Source: DASZHJ01 sp035517495 (GTDB lineage Bacteria; Pseudomonadota; Alphaproteobacteria; ATCC43930; CGMCC-115725). From it: 64,000 bases of DNA. Within the stretch, counting starts at the first letter, position 1. Each line of letters opens with the position of its first letter. A model generated the notes under the pieces. The model had not been told where the DNA came from and made no database searches. It worked only from the letters and a program-made list of their open reading frames with translations. Shown here one piece after another: positions 9,129 through 17,167 of this stretch. The position numbers were made by a program, and so were the translations under genes. The DNA is taken from the NCBI GenBank assembly GCA_035517495.1, contig DATIYT010000064.1, positions 1-64,000 on the forward strand. The letters are read 5' to 3'.

Positions 9129-10121
9129 TCACACCTTGAAACTCGATACGATTTCCAATGGGAAAAGCTCCTCGGGCGCAAGCAAGCGGTGACAGACGCC
9201 CTGTTCGTGGGCATAGCGCAGGAAAGCTTCCAAGGTGATCCGGTTCGCGGCAACTCCGTACGGCCAATAATCCGCGTCGCCGAAGAGGGCTCGCGCGCGG
9301 CGCGCATGCTCGAATGTCCAGGGAATGGGAAAGCGGGATGCGGTCGCCTCGAAGGCGCGCGCGACGCTCCGCTGTTTTGCCTGCTCGAAGGCGGCAAGCA
9401 GGTTCATGGCGACCCAAGGATGCGCCTCGAGCACGCTGCTCTTGACGGCGATGCAATGCATGATCGGAAAGATGCCGGTTTGACGACCATACGCCTCTTC
9501 GAGGGGCAGAAAATCCTCGACCAGGCGCCGCACGCGCGGATCGCCCTCCCCGAAGGCCTGCGGCGGATGCGCGCTCATTGCCGCGTCGATTTCTCCCGCA
9601 AGCAGCATTTCGTCGAGCGACTTGTCCTCGGGACGCTCGATCTCGACGCCCGGCGGCAATTTGAGCGCGACCTTCTCGCCGCGGCCCGCCTCGTTGACGC
9701 CGGCCTGGACCCAGCGGATTTCCGAGAGCGGAATTCCGAGCTGATGCTGCAGAAAGCCGCGGGTGTAGATGGCCGCGGTCTGCGCCCATTCGGGAACGCC
9801 GACCCGCTTCCCGCGGAGATCTTCAAGACGCCGGAGCGGGCTGTCGGTTCTGACGAAGACCGACGACTGCCGGAAGACGCGCGAGGGAAACACCGGCAGC
9901 GCGCATATCGAATTATCGCCCTGCGAGCGCATGGCCACATATTTTCCCATCGCCATCTCGGAGACGTCCCACTCGCGGTACCGCACGAAGCGGAAGAAGA
10001 TCTCCTCGATCGAAAGGACCAGCGAGGTGAGCGCGATGCCTTCGGGCTTGACGCGGCCTGAAACCAGGTCGCGCACGTGGTCATACTCACTGATGGCGAG
10101 GGTGAGCGGCAGCGGCGTCAT
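9129..10121 (-). CDS. 4,5-dihydroxyphthalate decarboxylase-like protein
   Basis: The 330-residue protein resembles 4,5-dihydroxyphthalate decarboxylase (Pht5 type), which removes one carboxylate from 4,5-dihydroxyphthalate to give protocatechuate. These proteins have a periplasmic-binding-protein fold. Recognisable blocks are the start LPLTLAISEYDHVRDL, SRVFRQSSVFVRTDSPL, LRGKRVGVPEWAQTAA and FPIMHCIAVK. There is no signal peptide, which fits a cytoplasmic enzyme rather than a transporter component. It sits upstream of the liv-type operon and divergent from an NMT1-like gene, so the cluster may handle aromatic acids. No other phthalate-pathway genes are visible, so the true substrate is uncertain. 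Confidence 0.78.
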   Translation of the reverse strand: MTPLPLTLAISEYDHVRDLVSGRVKPEGIALTSLVLSIEEIFFRFVRYREWDVSEMAMGKYVAMRSQGDNSICALPVFPSRVFRQSSVFVRTDSPLRRLEDLRGKRVGVPEWAQTAAIYTRGFLQHQLGIPLSEIRWVQAGVNEAGRGEKVALKLPPGVEIERPEDKSLDEMLLAGEIDAAMSAHPPQAFGEGDPRVRRLVEDFLPLEEAYGRQTGIFPIMHCIAVKSSVLEAHPWVAMNLLAAFEQAKQRSVARAFEATASRFPIPWTFEHARRARALFGDADYWPYGVAANRITLEAFLRYAHEQGVCHRLLAPEELFPLEIVSSFKV

Positions 10122-10239
10122 GCGAGCATTCCCCTGAACGAGGCCATCTGCTGATTAGATGCGAGGCGGGAGCGAAGGCCAACCGTTTTTCGCGGACGGC
10201 AGATGCTATGATCGCCTGGCTTTGCTCAGCGAGGGCTTG

Positions 10240-11151
10240 ATGGCGCTCGTCCTGCAGGAAACTCTGCGTGGCCTGTTTTATGCGCCCTTCTATGCCGCCA
10301 TGACGCTCGGCGCTTATGAGGCCGAGGGCGTGGAGCTCCGCTTTACCAGCGCCCCCAAGCCCGCGGATTCCGCCCGGCGACTCTTTTCCGGCGAGGTCGA
10401 CGTGAGCTGGGGCGGTCCGATGCGGGTGATGCTGACTTATGAGGAGCGCGCCGATTGCGATCTCGTCTGCTTCTGCGAGGTCGTGACCCGCGACCCGTTT
10501 CTCCTGATTGGCCGCACACCCAAGCCTGATTTTGCCTTTGCCGATCTGATCGGGGTGCGCTTCGCATCGGTGAGCGAGGTGCCGACGCCCTGGATGTGCC
10601 TGCAGGAGGATTTGCGCCGCGCCGGCATCGATCCCGCGCGCCTCGATCGCGTCGCCGATCGCGGCATGGCCGAGAACGCGGCGGCACTCCGCTGCGGCGA
10701 GGCGGACGTCGTGCAGCTCTTCCAGCCCTTCGCCGAAGAGATGATCGAGAGCGGTGCGGGCTACCTCTGGTATGCGGCGGCCTCGCGGGGTCCCACTTCC
10801 TACACCTGCTTCTACGCGCGCCGGGCCACGATCGAGCGCAAGCGCGACGAGCTGCTGCGCATGACGCGCGCGATCTATCGCACGCAGAAGTGGATCGCGG
10901 CGGCGAGCGGTGGCGCCATTGCGGCGGCCGTCGAGCGCTATTTTCCGGACGTGCCCAAGACGCGGCTTGCGGCCGCTCTCGCGCGCTATCAGCCGCTCCA
11001 GATCTGGGGCCGTGACCCCAGACTGCCGCGTCGCGGTTATGAGCGGCTCGCCGAGAGCCTGATCTCGGGCGGCCTGATCCGCGCAGCACCCGCATACGAA
11101 AAAGTGGTCGACAACAGCTTCGCGATCGAGGCGATGAGGTCGCAAGCGTAG
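10240..11151 (+). CDS. NMT1/THI5-like substrate-binding-type protein without signal peptide
   Basis: This 303-residue protein has the NMT1/SsuA-type fold seen in ABSP proteins for nitrate, sulfonate, thiamine precursor and aromatic ligands. It shows the FYAAMTLGAYEAEGVELRF opening and the VSWGGPMRVML segment. I chose ATG 10240 because it opens the domain; an upstream GTG extension of 27 residues has no similarity. There is no signal peptide, and no permease or ATPase gene is next to it, so it may be a cytoplasmic enzyme or binding protein. It diverges from the decarboxylase-like gene across 118 bp, which suggests shared control. The function is not established. Confidence 0.75.
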   Translation: MALVLQETLRGLFYAPFYAAMTLGAYEAEGVELRFTSAPKPADSARRLFSGEVDVSWGGPMRVMLTYEERADCDLVCFCEVVTRDPFLLIGRTPKPDFAFADLIGVRFASVSEVPTPWMCLQEDLRRAGIDPARLDRVADRGMAENAAALRCGEADVVQLFQPFAEEMIESGAGYLWYAAASRGPTSYTCFYARRATIERKRDELLRMTRAIYRTQKWIAAASGGAIAAAVERYFPDVPKTRLAAALARYQPLQIWGRDPRLPRRGYERLAESLISGGLIRAAPAYEKVVDNSFAIEAMRSQA

Positions 11152-11274
11152 GGCGGGTAAGCGGAGCGTAACCCGCCGTGGGGATTACGGGCGAACGGCG
11201 TAGGGCGGGTAAGCGGAGCGTAACCCGCCGACGGTACCGATGCCGCGGTGGCGGGTTTCACCCGCCCTACGGCG
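11149..11274. repeat. GGCGGGT palindromic repeat cluster (three copies)
   Basis: Two direct copies of GTAGGGCGGGTAAGCGGAGC followed by GTAACCCGCC start near 11150 and 11201. An opposite-orientation copy, with GGCGGGTTTCACCCGCC, lies at about 11248-11270. Each copy is a hairpin built on GGCGGGT/ACCCGCC. The cluster directly follows the stop of the NMT1-like gene, so it may serve as a transcript end or be REP-like dispersed DNA. Confidence 0.8.
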
Positions 11275-11466
11275 TCATTTCCTCTCGCCGAACGCGGCGG
11301 CGGTATCGCCATTTTTGGCGAGCCACTCGCGGGGATAAAGTCCTCGCTCGGCCGCCGCCGCCAATCCCCCCTGATCCATTCCCCACCCTCAGATAGCGAT
11401 GATAGCGACGAGACCCTAGCGCTCGCCACATGAGGGCGCAACAGAAACGGGTAACGTATGCATCGT

Positions 11467-11690
11467 GATGGCGGGTTTCACCCGACCTACGGGCGACGGC
11501 GAACGGCGGGGCACGATGGCGGGTTACACCCGCCCTACGGATTGCGAACGGCGTAGGGCGGGTCAGCGGAGCGCAACCCGCCGTTGGTCGGCGATGGGAG
11601 AAAAGCGTAGGGCGGGTCAGCGGAGCGCAACCCGCCGTTGGTCGGCGATGGGCGAACGGCGTAGGGCGGGTAAGCGCAGCGCAACCCGCC
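11467..11690. repeat. GGCGGGT palindromic repeat cluster (five copies, ~55-bp spacing)
   Basis: Two copies of the GATGGCGGGTTTCACCCG type start at 11467 and 11515. They are followed by three direct copies of GTAGGGCGGGT...AACCCGCC at 11552, 11607 and 11661, spaced 55 and 54 bp apart with similar linkers. No gene is credible between 11152 and 11716, and the frames through it only read the repeats. The cluster lies at the 3' side of ftsH and ends 27 bp before its stop codon. Confidence 0.82.
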
Positions 11691-11716
11691 GTAAGAGGGC
11701 GATGGGCGAACGGCCA

Positions 11717-13552
11717 TCATTGCGCGGCGGCGGCGCGGTCCTCGGCCATGAGCGCGCGCAGATCGTCCTCGACGAGCGTCTCTTTCTCCAAGAGCAGCTT
11801 CGCGCCGTGTTCGAGAATCGCGCGCTTTGCCTTGAGGATGCCGAGGGTGCGCTGGAAGGCCGAATCGACGATCGACTTCACGACCTCGTCGATCTCGCGC
11901 GCCGTCGTTTCGCTGTAGGTGCGCTCGTGCCAGCCCTGGGGAATGGCTTCGAGGAAGCGCTGGCCGCTTTCTTCATAGACGATGTTGCCGAGACGCTCGG
12001 TCATGCCGTAGCGCGTCACCATGCTGCGCGCGATGTTGGTGACCTTCTGCAGGTCGTCGGCGGCACCCGTCGAGATCTCGCCGAAGATGATCTGCTCCGC
12101 CGCGCGGCCGCCCAGCAGCACCGCCATCTTGTTCTCGAGCTCGGCCTTGGTCATGAGGTAGCGGTCCTCGGTCGGCCGCTGGATCGTGTAGCCGAGCGAG
12201 CCGATGCCGCGCGGAATGATCGAGACCTTGTGTACGGCGTCGGTTCCCGGCAGCGAGAGCGCCACCAGCGTATGCCCCATCTCGTGATGCGCCACCACCT
12301 CGCGCTCGTGCGGAACAAGCAGGCGGTTCTTCTTTTCAAGGCCGGCGACGATGCGCTCAACCCCCGCCGTGAAGTCGTCGAGCGTCACTTGCTCGGCGCC
12401 GCGCCGCGTCGCGATCAGCGCCGCCTCGTTGACGAGGTTGGCGAGATCGGCGCCGGTGAAGCCCGGCGTCAACGCGGCGATCTTCTCGGCATCCACGTCG
12501 GGCGCCAGATGCGCCTTCTTCATGTGCACCATCAGGATCTGAATGCGGCCCGTCTTGTCGGGGCGGTCGACCAGAATCTGACGGTCGAAGCGGCCGGCGC
12601 GCAGCAACGCGGGATCGAGGATTTCCGGCCGGTTGGTGGCCGCAAGCAGCACCAGCCCCGCCTTGGCGTCGAAGCCGTCGAGCTCCACCAAGAGCTGGTT
12701 TAGCGTCTGCTCCTTCTCGTCGTTTCCGCCGCCCATGGGGTAGGCGCCGCGCGCACGACCCAAGGCGTCAAGCTCGTCGATGAAGATGATCGCCGGCGCC
12801 TTCTGCCGCGCCTGCTCGAAGAGATCGCGCACGCGCGCGGCACCGACGCCCACGAACATCTCCACGAACTCGGAGCCGCTGATCGAGAAGAACGGCACTC
12901 CCGCCTCGCCCGCGACCGCGCGCGCGAGCAGGGTCTTGCCGGTTCCGGGTGGCCCCACCAGCAAAATCCCCCTGGGTAGACGTCCGCCCAGACGACCGAA
13001 GCGGCCGGGGTCCTTGAGGAAGCCGATGACTTCCTTCAGCTCCTCCTTGGCCTCGTCGACGCCGGCAACGTCATCGAAGGTCACCTTGGTGTCGGTCTCG
13101 ACGTAGATCTTCGCCTTGCTGCGTCCGATCGACATGAGCCCGCCGCCGAAGCCCTGCCGCTGCGCGAAGCCGCGGAACATGAAGTACCAAAACCCGAAGA
13201 ACAGGGCGATCGGCAGAACCCAGGCGAGAATGTCGCTGACCAGCGTGCTCTGCACATCGCCCGCGAAGGTGACGTTGTACTTTTGCAGGTCGGCGGCGAG
13301 GTCCGCGGGCACGCGCGTCGTGACGAAGATGGTCTTGCCGCTGGCGTCGGGCGCCTTGAGCGTGCCTTGGATATATTTGTCGCTGACCCGCACCTCGGCG
13401 ATCTTGCCGTCCTTGAGGTCTTGCTGGAACTCGCTGTAGGGAATGGTCTCGACAGTATTGTAGTAGCCCCAGATCGCCTGGATGATCAGCACGCCGAGCA
13501 TGGCGGCGATCAGATATCCCAGGTGAAACTGGGTCTGCTTGTTCACGGGCAT
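11717..13552 (-). CDS. ftsH: ATP-dependent zinc metalloprotease FtsH (HEMGH variant)
   Basis: This membrane-anchored AAA+ protease extracts and degrades membrane and misfolded proteins. It has two N-terminal membrane segments (about residues 10-30 and 110-128) enclosing a periplasmic domain. The AAA module has Walker A VGPPGTGKT (about residue 200), Walker B IIFIDELDALGRARG and the second region of homology ending RAGRFDR. The zinc site reads HHEMGH instead of the usual HEAGH, but both histidines and the glutamate are kept. At 611 residues it is shorter than typical housekeeping FtsH proteins of ~640, so this may be a second, specialised copy. It stands alone, with repeats downstream. Confidence 0.95.
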   Translation of the reverse strand: MPVNKQTQFHLGYLIAAMLGVLIIQAIWGYYNTVETIPYSEFQQDLKDGKIAEVRVSDKYIQGTLKAPDASGKTIFVTTRVPADLAADLQKYNVTFAGDVQSTLVSDILAWVLPIALFFGFWYFMFRGFAQRQGFGGGLMSIGRSKAKIYVETDTKVTFDDVAGVDEAKEELKEVIGFLKDPGRFGRLGGRLPRGILLVGPPGTGKTLLARAVAGEAGVPFFSISGSEFVEMFVGVGAARVRDLFEQARQKAPAIIFIDELDALGRARGAYPMGGGNDEKEQTLNQLLVELDGFDAKAGLVLLAATNRPEILDPALLRAGRFDRQILVDRPDKTGRIQILMVHMKKAHLAPDVDAEKIAALTPGFTGADLANLVNEAALIATRRGAEQVTLDDFTAGVERIVAGLEKKNRLLVPHEREVVAHHEMGHTLVALSLPGTDAVHKVSIIPRGIGSLGYTIQRPTEDRYLMTKAELENKMAVLLGGRAAEQIIFGEISTGAADDLQKVTNIARSMVTRYGMTERLGNIVYEESGQRFLEAIPQGWHERTYSETTAREIDEVVKSIVDSAFQRTLGILKAKRAILEHGAKLLLEKETLVEDDLRALMAEDRAAAAQ

Positions 13553-13681
13553 GGCGGCGCCTCCAACAGCCGGTACCGCAATGAGATGGGCATCACCAGG
13601 CGAGAGCGCAATCGGGCGGCGCTTACCGCGACGAAAACACGCCGTGTGAAATTCGCCGATGTGTGGCGCGATAAAAACGCC

Positions 13682-14071
13682 TCATGCGGCGTTGGCAACC
13701 GCTGCGGCGACGTGCCCGATCCAGACCGCGGCGAGGCATAGCACCATGGAAAAGACGATGTTGCCGCCGGCGCGCAGCCACTCGCCGTCCTGCGCCAATG
13801 TGAGCGTTTGCAGGCTGAAGGACGAGAAGGTGGTATAGCCGCCGCAGATACCGATCATCACGAATTGCCGGGCGGTGCTGCCGACCAGGGGGCGGCCATC
13901 CGGGCCGGTCAGTGTCCCAAAAAACCCGATCACGAACGAGCCGCTGATATTGACGATGAGCGTGCCCCACGGAAAGGTCTCGCCGATGCGTTCGGCGATG
14001 AAGCCCGAAAGCCAGTACCGCGAGACGCCGCCGAGCGCGCTGCCGACCGCGATCCAAACATAATTCAACAT
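13682..14071 (-). CDS. crcB: Fluoride ion transporter CrcB
   Basis: This 129-residue, four-helix membrane protein is a Fluc-type fluoride channel that lets toxic fluoride leave the cytoplasm and works as a dimer. Family motifs present are GGVSRYWLSG near the N-terminus, PWGTLIVNISGSFVIGF and GICGGYTTFSSFS. I see no fluoride riboswitch-like structure upstream. That region instead carries palindromic repeats from 14139 on. Confidence 0.95.
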   Translation of the reverse strand: MLNYVWIAVGSALGGVSRYWLSGFIAERIGETFPWGTLIVNISGSFVIGFFGTLTGPDGRPLVGSTARQFVMIGICGGYTTFSSFSLQTLTLAQDGEWLRAGGNIVFSMVLCLAAVWIGHVAAAVANAA

Positions 14072-14138
14072 CGAATCCCCGCCCCCCCGGCACGAAGCCG
14101 TGCATATCAGGGTAAAGGCGCAGGCGCGTCAATCGAGG

Positions 14139-14280
14139 CTGTAGGGCGGGTGAGCCGAAGGCGTAACCCGCCATTCGCGGACCGACATTAATGGCGGGTT
14201 GCGCTGCGCTTACCCGCCCTACGCTTTGACCCTCGGCGATGAATGGCGGGTTGCGCTGCGCTTACCCGCCCTACGCTTTT
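14139..14280. repeat. GGCGGGT palindromic repeat cluster (three copies)
   Basis: One direct copy (CTGTAGGGCGGGTGAGCC... ending AACCCGCC) starts at 14139. Two inverted copies (ATGGCGGGTTGCGCTGCGCT followed by TACCCGCCCTACGC) start near 14190 and 14242 and are nearly identical to each other. They fill most of the 319-bp gap between crcB and the next gene. I saw nothing else in this gap. Confidence 0.8.
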
Positions 14281-14390
14281 CACGCTTGGCGTCACAGACG
14301 CACCCGGCCCCCTCGCTATTGTGCGGCTTAATCAAAACAATCTATCATCAGTACCCTATCCGGCTACGGCTGCAACCGATGGGGGTGTGA

Positions 14391-15050
14391 ATGGCGCGGT
14401 GCGGGGAAAAGCTGACGACGTACCGGGCAGCCCTCGTCCGAGGCACGGCGCTCACCAGCGCGCTTCTGGCGATGCCGGCTCTGGTGGGCAGCGGGAGCGG
14501 ACCCGCCTGGGCGTTGGTGCACACCGGCACCATCGACGTCTCGGGTGCCGACGGCGGCGGCACGATCGTGCTCAATACCGGCGACGTGCTCCAAGGCGGC
14601 ATCTTGCGCGCCGACGGCGGCAGCGGCGCGGGCGGCGCCATCGCGGTCAATTTCACCGGGAACTATTTCGGAACTGAATCAGCGGTGCTGTCGGCGCAAG
14701 GCGGCACTCAGGGCGGCTCTATCGCCATCGTCGGCGGCAGCGGCAGTAATACGCCCTTCATCCTGACCGCTCGTGCGCTTTCGGCCGACGTCGCCTTCAC
14801 GCAAGCAAACACGACGCTGGACGGTGTCCCCTTCCAGGGCCCGTTGATCGCGCAGATGCGGACCATAGTGGACGGCGTCACCGCGCCCAGCACGCAGCCC
14901 GCGCCGTCCCCCTATGGCGTGGTCATGGGACAGTATTGCCCCGTGGTGCGGCCGGACGGTTCCTGCGAAAGGGAAGAGGCGACGACGCCGAACGAAGCGA
15001 TCGCCGCTCGCGGCAACGCCTATCTCGGCGATCTGCTCTATCGCCGGTAG
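14391..15050 (+). CDS. Exported glycine-rich protein of unknown function
   Basis: This 219-residue protein has an N-terminal signal sequence (basic start, hydrophobic stretch at about residues 18-42, likely cleavage near PAWA). Residues ~45-110 are rich in Gly, Ser and Ala with a repetitive pattern (DGGGTIVLNTGDVLQGG, then ADGGSGAGGAIAVNFTG). This resembles the beta-helix segments of filamentous haemagglutinin-type adhesins, but the protein is far too short to be a full adhesin and lacks an autotransporter barrel. The C-terminal part is Pro/Thr-rich with two cysteines (YCP and SCE). It could be a shortened relic or a small surface protein. Confidence 0.6.
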   Translation: MARCGEKLTTYRAALVRGTALTSALLAMPALVGSGSGPAWALVHTGTIDVSGADGGGTIVLNTGDVLQGGILRADGGSGAGGAIAVNFTGNYFGTESAVLSAQGGTQGGSIAIVGGSGSNTPFILTARALSADVAFTQANTTLDGVPFQGPLIAQMRTIVDGVTAPSTQPAPSPYGVVMGQYCPVVRPDGSCEREEATTPNEAIAARGNAYLGDLLYRR

Positions 15051-15137
15051 CGCCTCCCGCGACCTCTTCTGGCGGCACGGCACGAAGACCGTGCCATCTT
15101 CTGGTATCATGACGCGTTCACCGCTGGGAGCGACGCC

Positions 15138-16151
15138 ATGACGCTCGACCTCAAGAAGCGCTTTCCCTATCGTCCGCTCGCTTTCTTTCCTTCGCCGCTG
15201 CACAAGCTGGAGCGGCTCTCGCGCGAGCTTGGGGTCGAGGTTTGGGCCAAGCGCGACGATGTGTCCTCGGGGCTCGCCTTTGGCGGCAACAAAATCCGCA
15301 AGCTCGAGTTCCTGGCCGCCGATGCGCTCGCGCAGGGCTGCGACACGCTGGTATCGATCGGCAACATTCAATCGAACCACACGCGCCAAGTGGCGGCCGT
15401 CGCCGCGGTCCTCGGGCTTCAGTGCCGCCTGGTGCAGGAAACTTGGACCCGATGGGACGACCCCGTCTATGACAAGGTCGGGAATATTCTGCTGTCGCGC
15501 CTGATGGGTGCCACCGCCGTGCTCGAAGGCGAAGGCTATTCCACCGCGACCAAGGAAACCTGGGAGCACGCACTGGCGGAGGTGCGGCGCGCCGGCGGAA
15601 AGCCCTACCCGATTCCTGCCGGCGCCTCGGATCATCCCTTGGGCGGCCTCGGCTACGCGCATTTCGCGGATGAGCTCGCGTTGCAGGAGGAAGAGCGCGG
15701 CGTCTTTTTCGATACCGTCGTGACCGCGACTTGCACCGGCTCGACGCAGGCGGGGATGATCGTCGGCTTCCTGGCGCAACCGCGCGAACGGCGCCTGATC
15801 GGCATCGACACCGCGGGCGACGCCGCCATGACGCGGCGCGCCGTCACCAAGATCGCACGCGCGACCGCCGAACTCGTGGGACTGAGACGCGAAATCCGCG
15901 ACGCGCATGTGGTGATCGACCCGCGTTTCTCGGGGCCCGACTACGGATTGCCCGACGCGGAAACCATTGCCGCCATCCGTCTCGCCGCGCGTCTTGAAGG
16001 GATGCTGACCGATCCGGTCTATGAAGGAAAATCCATGGCCGGGCTCATTGCCATGGCGCGCTCCGGCGAAATCGCGCGCGGAAGCAAGGTCCTTTACGTG
16101 CACCTGGGCGGCGCCCCGGTCTTGAGCGCCTACCACAAGGCCTTCGACTAG
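15138..16151 (+). CDS. acdS: 1-aminocyclopropane-1-carboxylate deaminase
   Basis: This PLP enzyme opens the ring of ACC, the plant ethylene precursor, giving 2-oxobutanoate and ammonia. The 337-residue length matches AcdS. The cofactor lysine is K52 in GGNKIRKLE, and the nucleophile region is SIGNIQSNHTRQ with S79. The residues separating ACC deaminase from the related D-cysteine desulfhydrase are both in place: glutamate in DPVYEGKSM (about E296) and leucine in HLGGAP (L323). The gene stands alone between repeats, about 400 bp ahead of the nitrile hydratase genes on the same strand. A soil bacterium with AcdS typically lives with plant roots. Confidence 0.9.
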   Translation: MTLDLKKRFPYRPLAFFPSPLHKLERLSRELGVEVWAKRDDVSSGLAFGGNKIRKLEFLAADALAQGCDTLVSIGNIQSNHTRQVAAVAAVLGLQCRLVQETWTRWDDPVYDKVGNILLSRLMGATAVLEGEGYSTATKETWEHALAEVRRAGGKPYPIPAGASDHPLGGLGYAHFADELALQEEERGVFFDTVVTATCTGSTQAGMIVGFLAQPRERRLIGIDTAGDAAMTRRAVTKIARATAELVGLRREIRDAHVVIDPRFSGPDYGLPDAETIAAIRLAARLEGMLTDPVYEGKSMAGLIAMARSGEIARGSKVLYVHLGGAPVLSAYHKAFD

Positions 16152-16155
16152 CAGC

Positions 16156-16467
16156 GATGGCGGGTTTCACCCGCCCTACCGCAACGGAACGATTAAAGGG
16201 GTCTCGTAGGGCGGGTAAGCGCAGCGCAACCCGCCTTGCCGGTGCGCCGCGATGGCGGGTTTCACCCGCCCCACCTCAACGGAACGATTAAAGGGGTCTC
16301 GTGGGGCGGGTAAGCGCAGCGCAACCCGCCTTGCCGGAGCGCCGCGATGGCGGGTTTCACCCGCCCTACCGCAACGGAACGATTAAAGGGGTCTCGTCGG
16401 GCGGGTAAGCGCAGCGCAACCCGCCTTGCCGGTGCGCCGCGATGGCGGGTTTCACCCGCCCTACCTA
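16156..16467. repeat. 95-bp tandem repeat array built from GGCGGGT palindromes
   Basis: Units start with GATGGCGGGTTTCACCCGCC at 16156, 16251, 16346 and 16441, an exact 95-bp period with three full units and the start of a fourth. Each unit holds an inverted pair of palindromes: the GATGGCGGGT form, a spacer with AACGGAACGATTAAAGGGG, then GTAGGGCGGGTAAGCGCAGC and AACCCGCC. Units differ at only a few positions, so the array expanded recently. It fills the gap between acdS and the nitrile hydratase genes and contains no gene. Confidence 0.93.
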
Positions 16468-16553
16468 CGGGGACGATCCCGATCGAAGCGTCGGTCTTGC
16501 AGGGCCGTATGGGTCAGTCCGATACTGAAACTTGGGATATGAAGAGGTGGACG

Positions 16554-16859
16554 ATGCGTGGTCATCATGACATGGGCGGTCTCCCCGCAGGCGCGGTTCA
16601 GCCCACGGAGCACGACTATGCGCATTGGGAAAAGCGTGTCGATGCGTTGACGAGCTTGCTCCGGCGGCGGAACCTGCTGCGGGTTGACGAATTGCGCCGC
16701 CACATCGAGAGCCTCGGTCCCGAGGCCTACGACAAGATGAGCTATTACGAGCGCTGGATCGCGGCCATCACCGCAACCCTGCTGGAGCGCGGCGCGATCA
16801 CCGCGGACGAGCTCGGCCGCAAGATGGAAGCGGTGAAGCACCGGGGAGGTGCTGGGTGA
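16554..16859 (+). CDS. Nitrile hydratase beta subunit, N-terminal half (split gene)
   Basis: This 101-residue protein corresponds to the N-terminal helical domain of the nitrile hydratase beta subunit. It opens with MRGHHDMGGLPAG, like the MNGxHDxGG start of the family, and continues with YYERWIAAITATLLERGAIT. I chose ATG 16554 because AGAGGTGG lies just upstream and the family start is there; longer versions run into the 95-bp repeats. Its stop overlaps the GTG of the next gene, which encodes the missing C-terminal half. The same two-gene split is known in thiocyanate hydrolase and in toyocamycin nitrile hydratase. Confidence 0.85.
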   Translation: MRGHHDMGGLPAGAVQPTEHDYAHWEKRVDALTSLLRRRNLLRVDELRRHIESLGPEAYDKMSYYERWIAAITATLLERGAITADELGRKMEAVKHRGGAG

Positions 16860-17167
16860 GCGAACCCGACGCAATCGAGCCGCGCTTTCACCCCGGCGAT
16901 TCCGTGAGCGTGCGGTTCGCCGATCCGCCCGGACACATCCGCACCCCCTGGTACGTTCGCGGCCAATGCGGCGTGATCGAGCGGCTCTGCGGGCGCTATG
17001 GCAATCCCGAGGAACTCGCTTTCAATCGTACGGGCCTGCCGCGCCAGCCGCTCTATCGCGTGCGCTTTTTTCAGCGCGAACTCTGGCCCGACTATCGCGG
17101 CGGCGCGCAGGACACGGTCGAAGTCGAGATCTATCAACATTGGCTCGAGCCGGGAGGCCCGTCATGA
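16856..17167 (+). CDS. nthB: Nitrile hydratase beta subunit, C-terminal half (split gene)
   Basis: This 103-residue protein corresponds to the C-terminal SH3-like barrel of the nitrile hydratase beta subunit. It has FHPGDSVSVRFADPPGHIR, TPWYVRGQCGVIER and the YRVRFFQRELWPDY block that packs against the alpha subunit. It starts with GTG overlapping the preceding stop, with a good ribosome site (GGGGAGG), and its own stop overlaps the ATG of the alpha gene. The three genes should therefore be translated in a fixed ratio. It is equivalent to the alpha subunit of thiocyanate hydrolase. Confidence 0.88.
   Translation: MSEPDAIEPRFHPGDSVSVRFADPPGHIRTPWYVRGQCGVIERLCGRYGNPEELAFNRTGLPRQPLYRVRFFQRELWPDYRGGAQDTVEVEIYQHWLEPGGPS

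Noticed and set aside
13553..14390. Fluoride riboswitch ahead of crcB
   Set aside because: The upstream region holds palindromic repeats, and I could not draw the crcB motif fold.
16156..16467. CRISPR array
   Set aside because: Units are identical 95-bp tandems without unique spacers, and no cas genes are present.
16347..16553. Possible longer N-terminus for the nitrile hydratase beta half
   Set aside because: It translates the 95-bp repeats; family similarity and the ribosome site begin at 16554.
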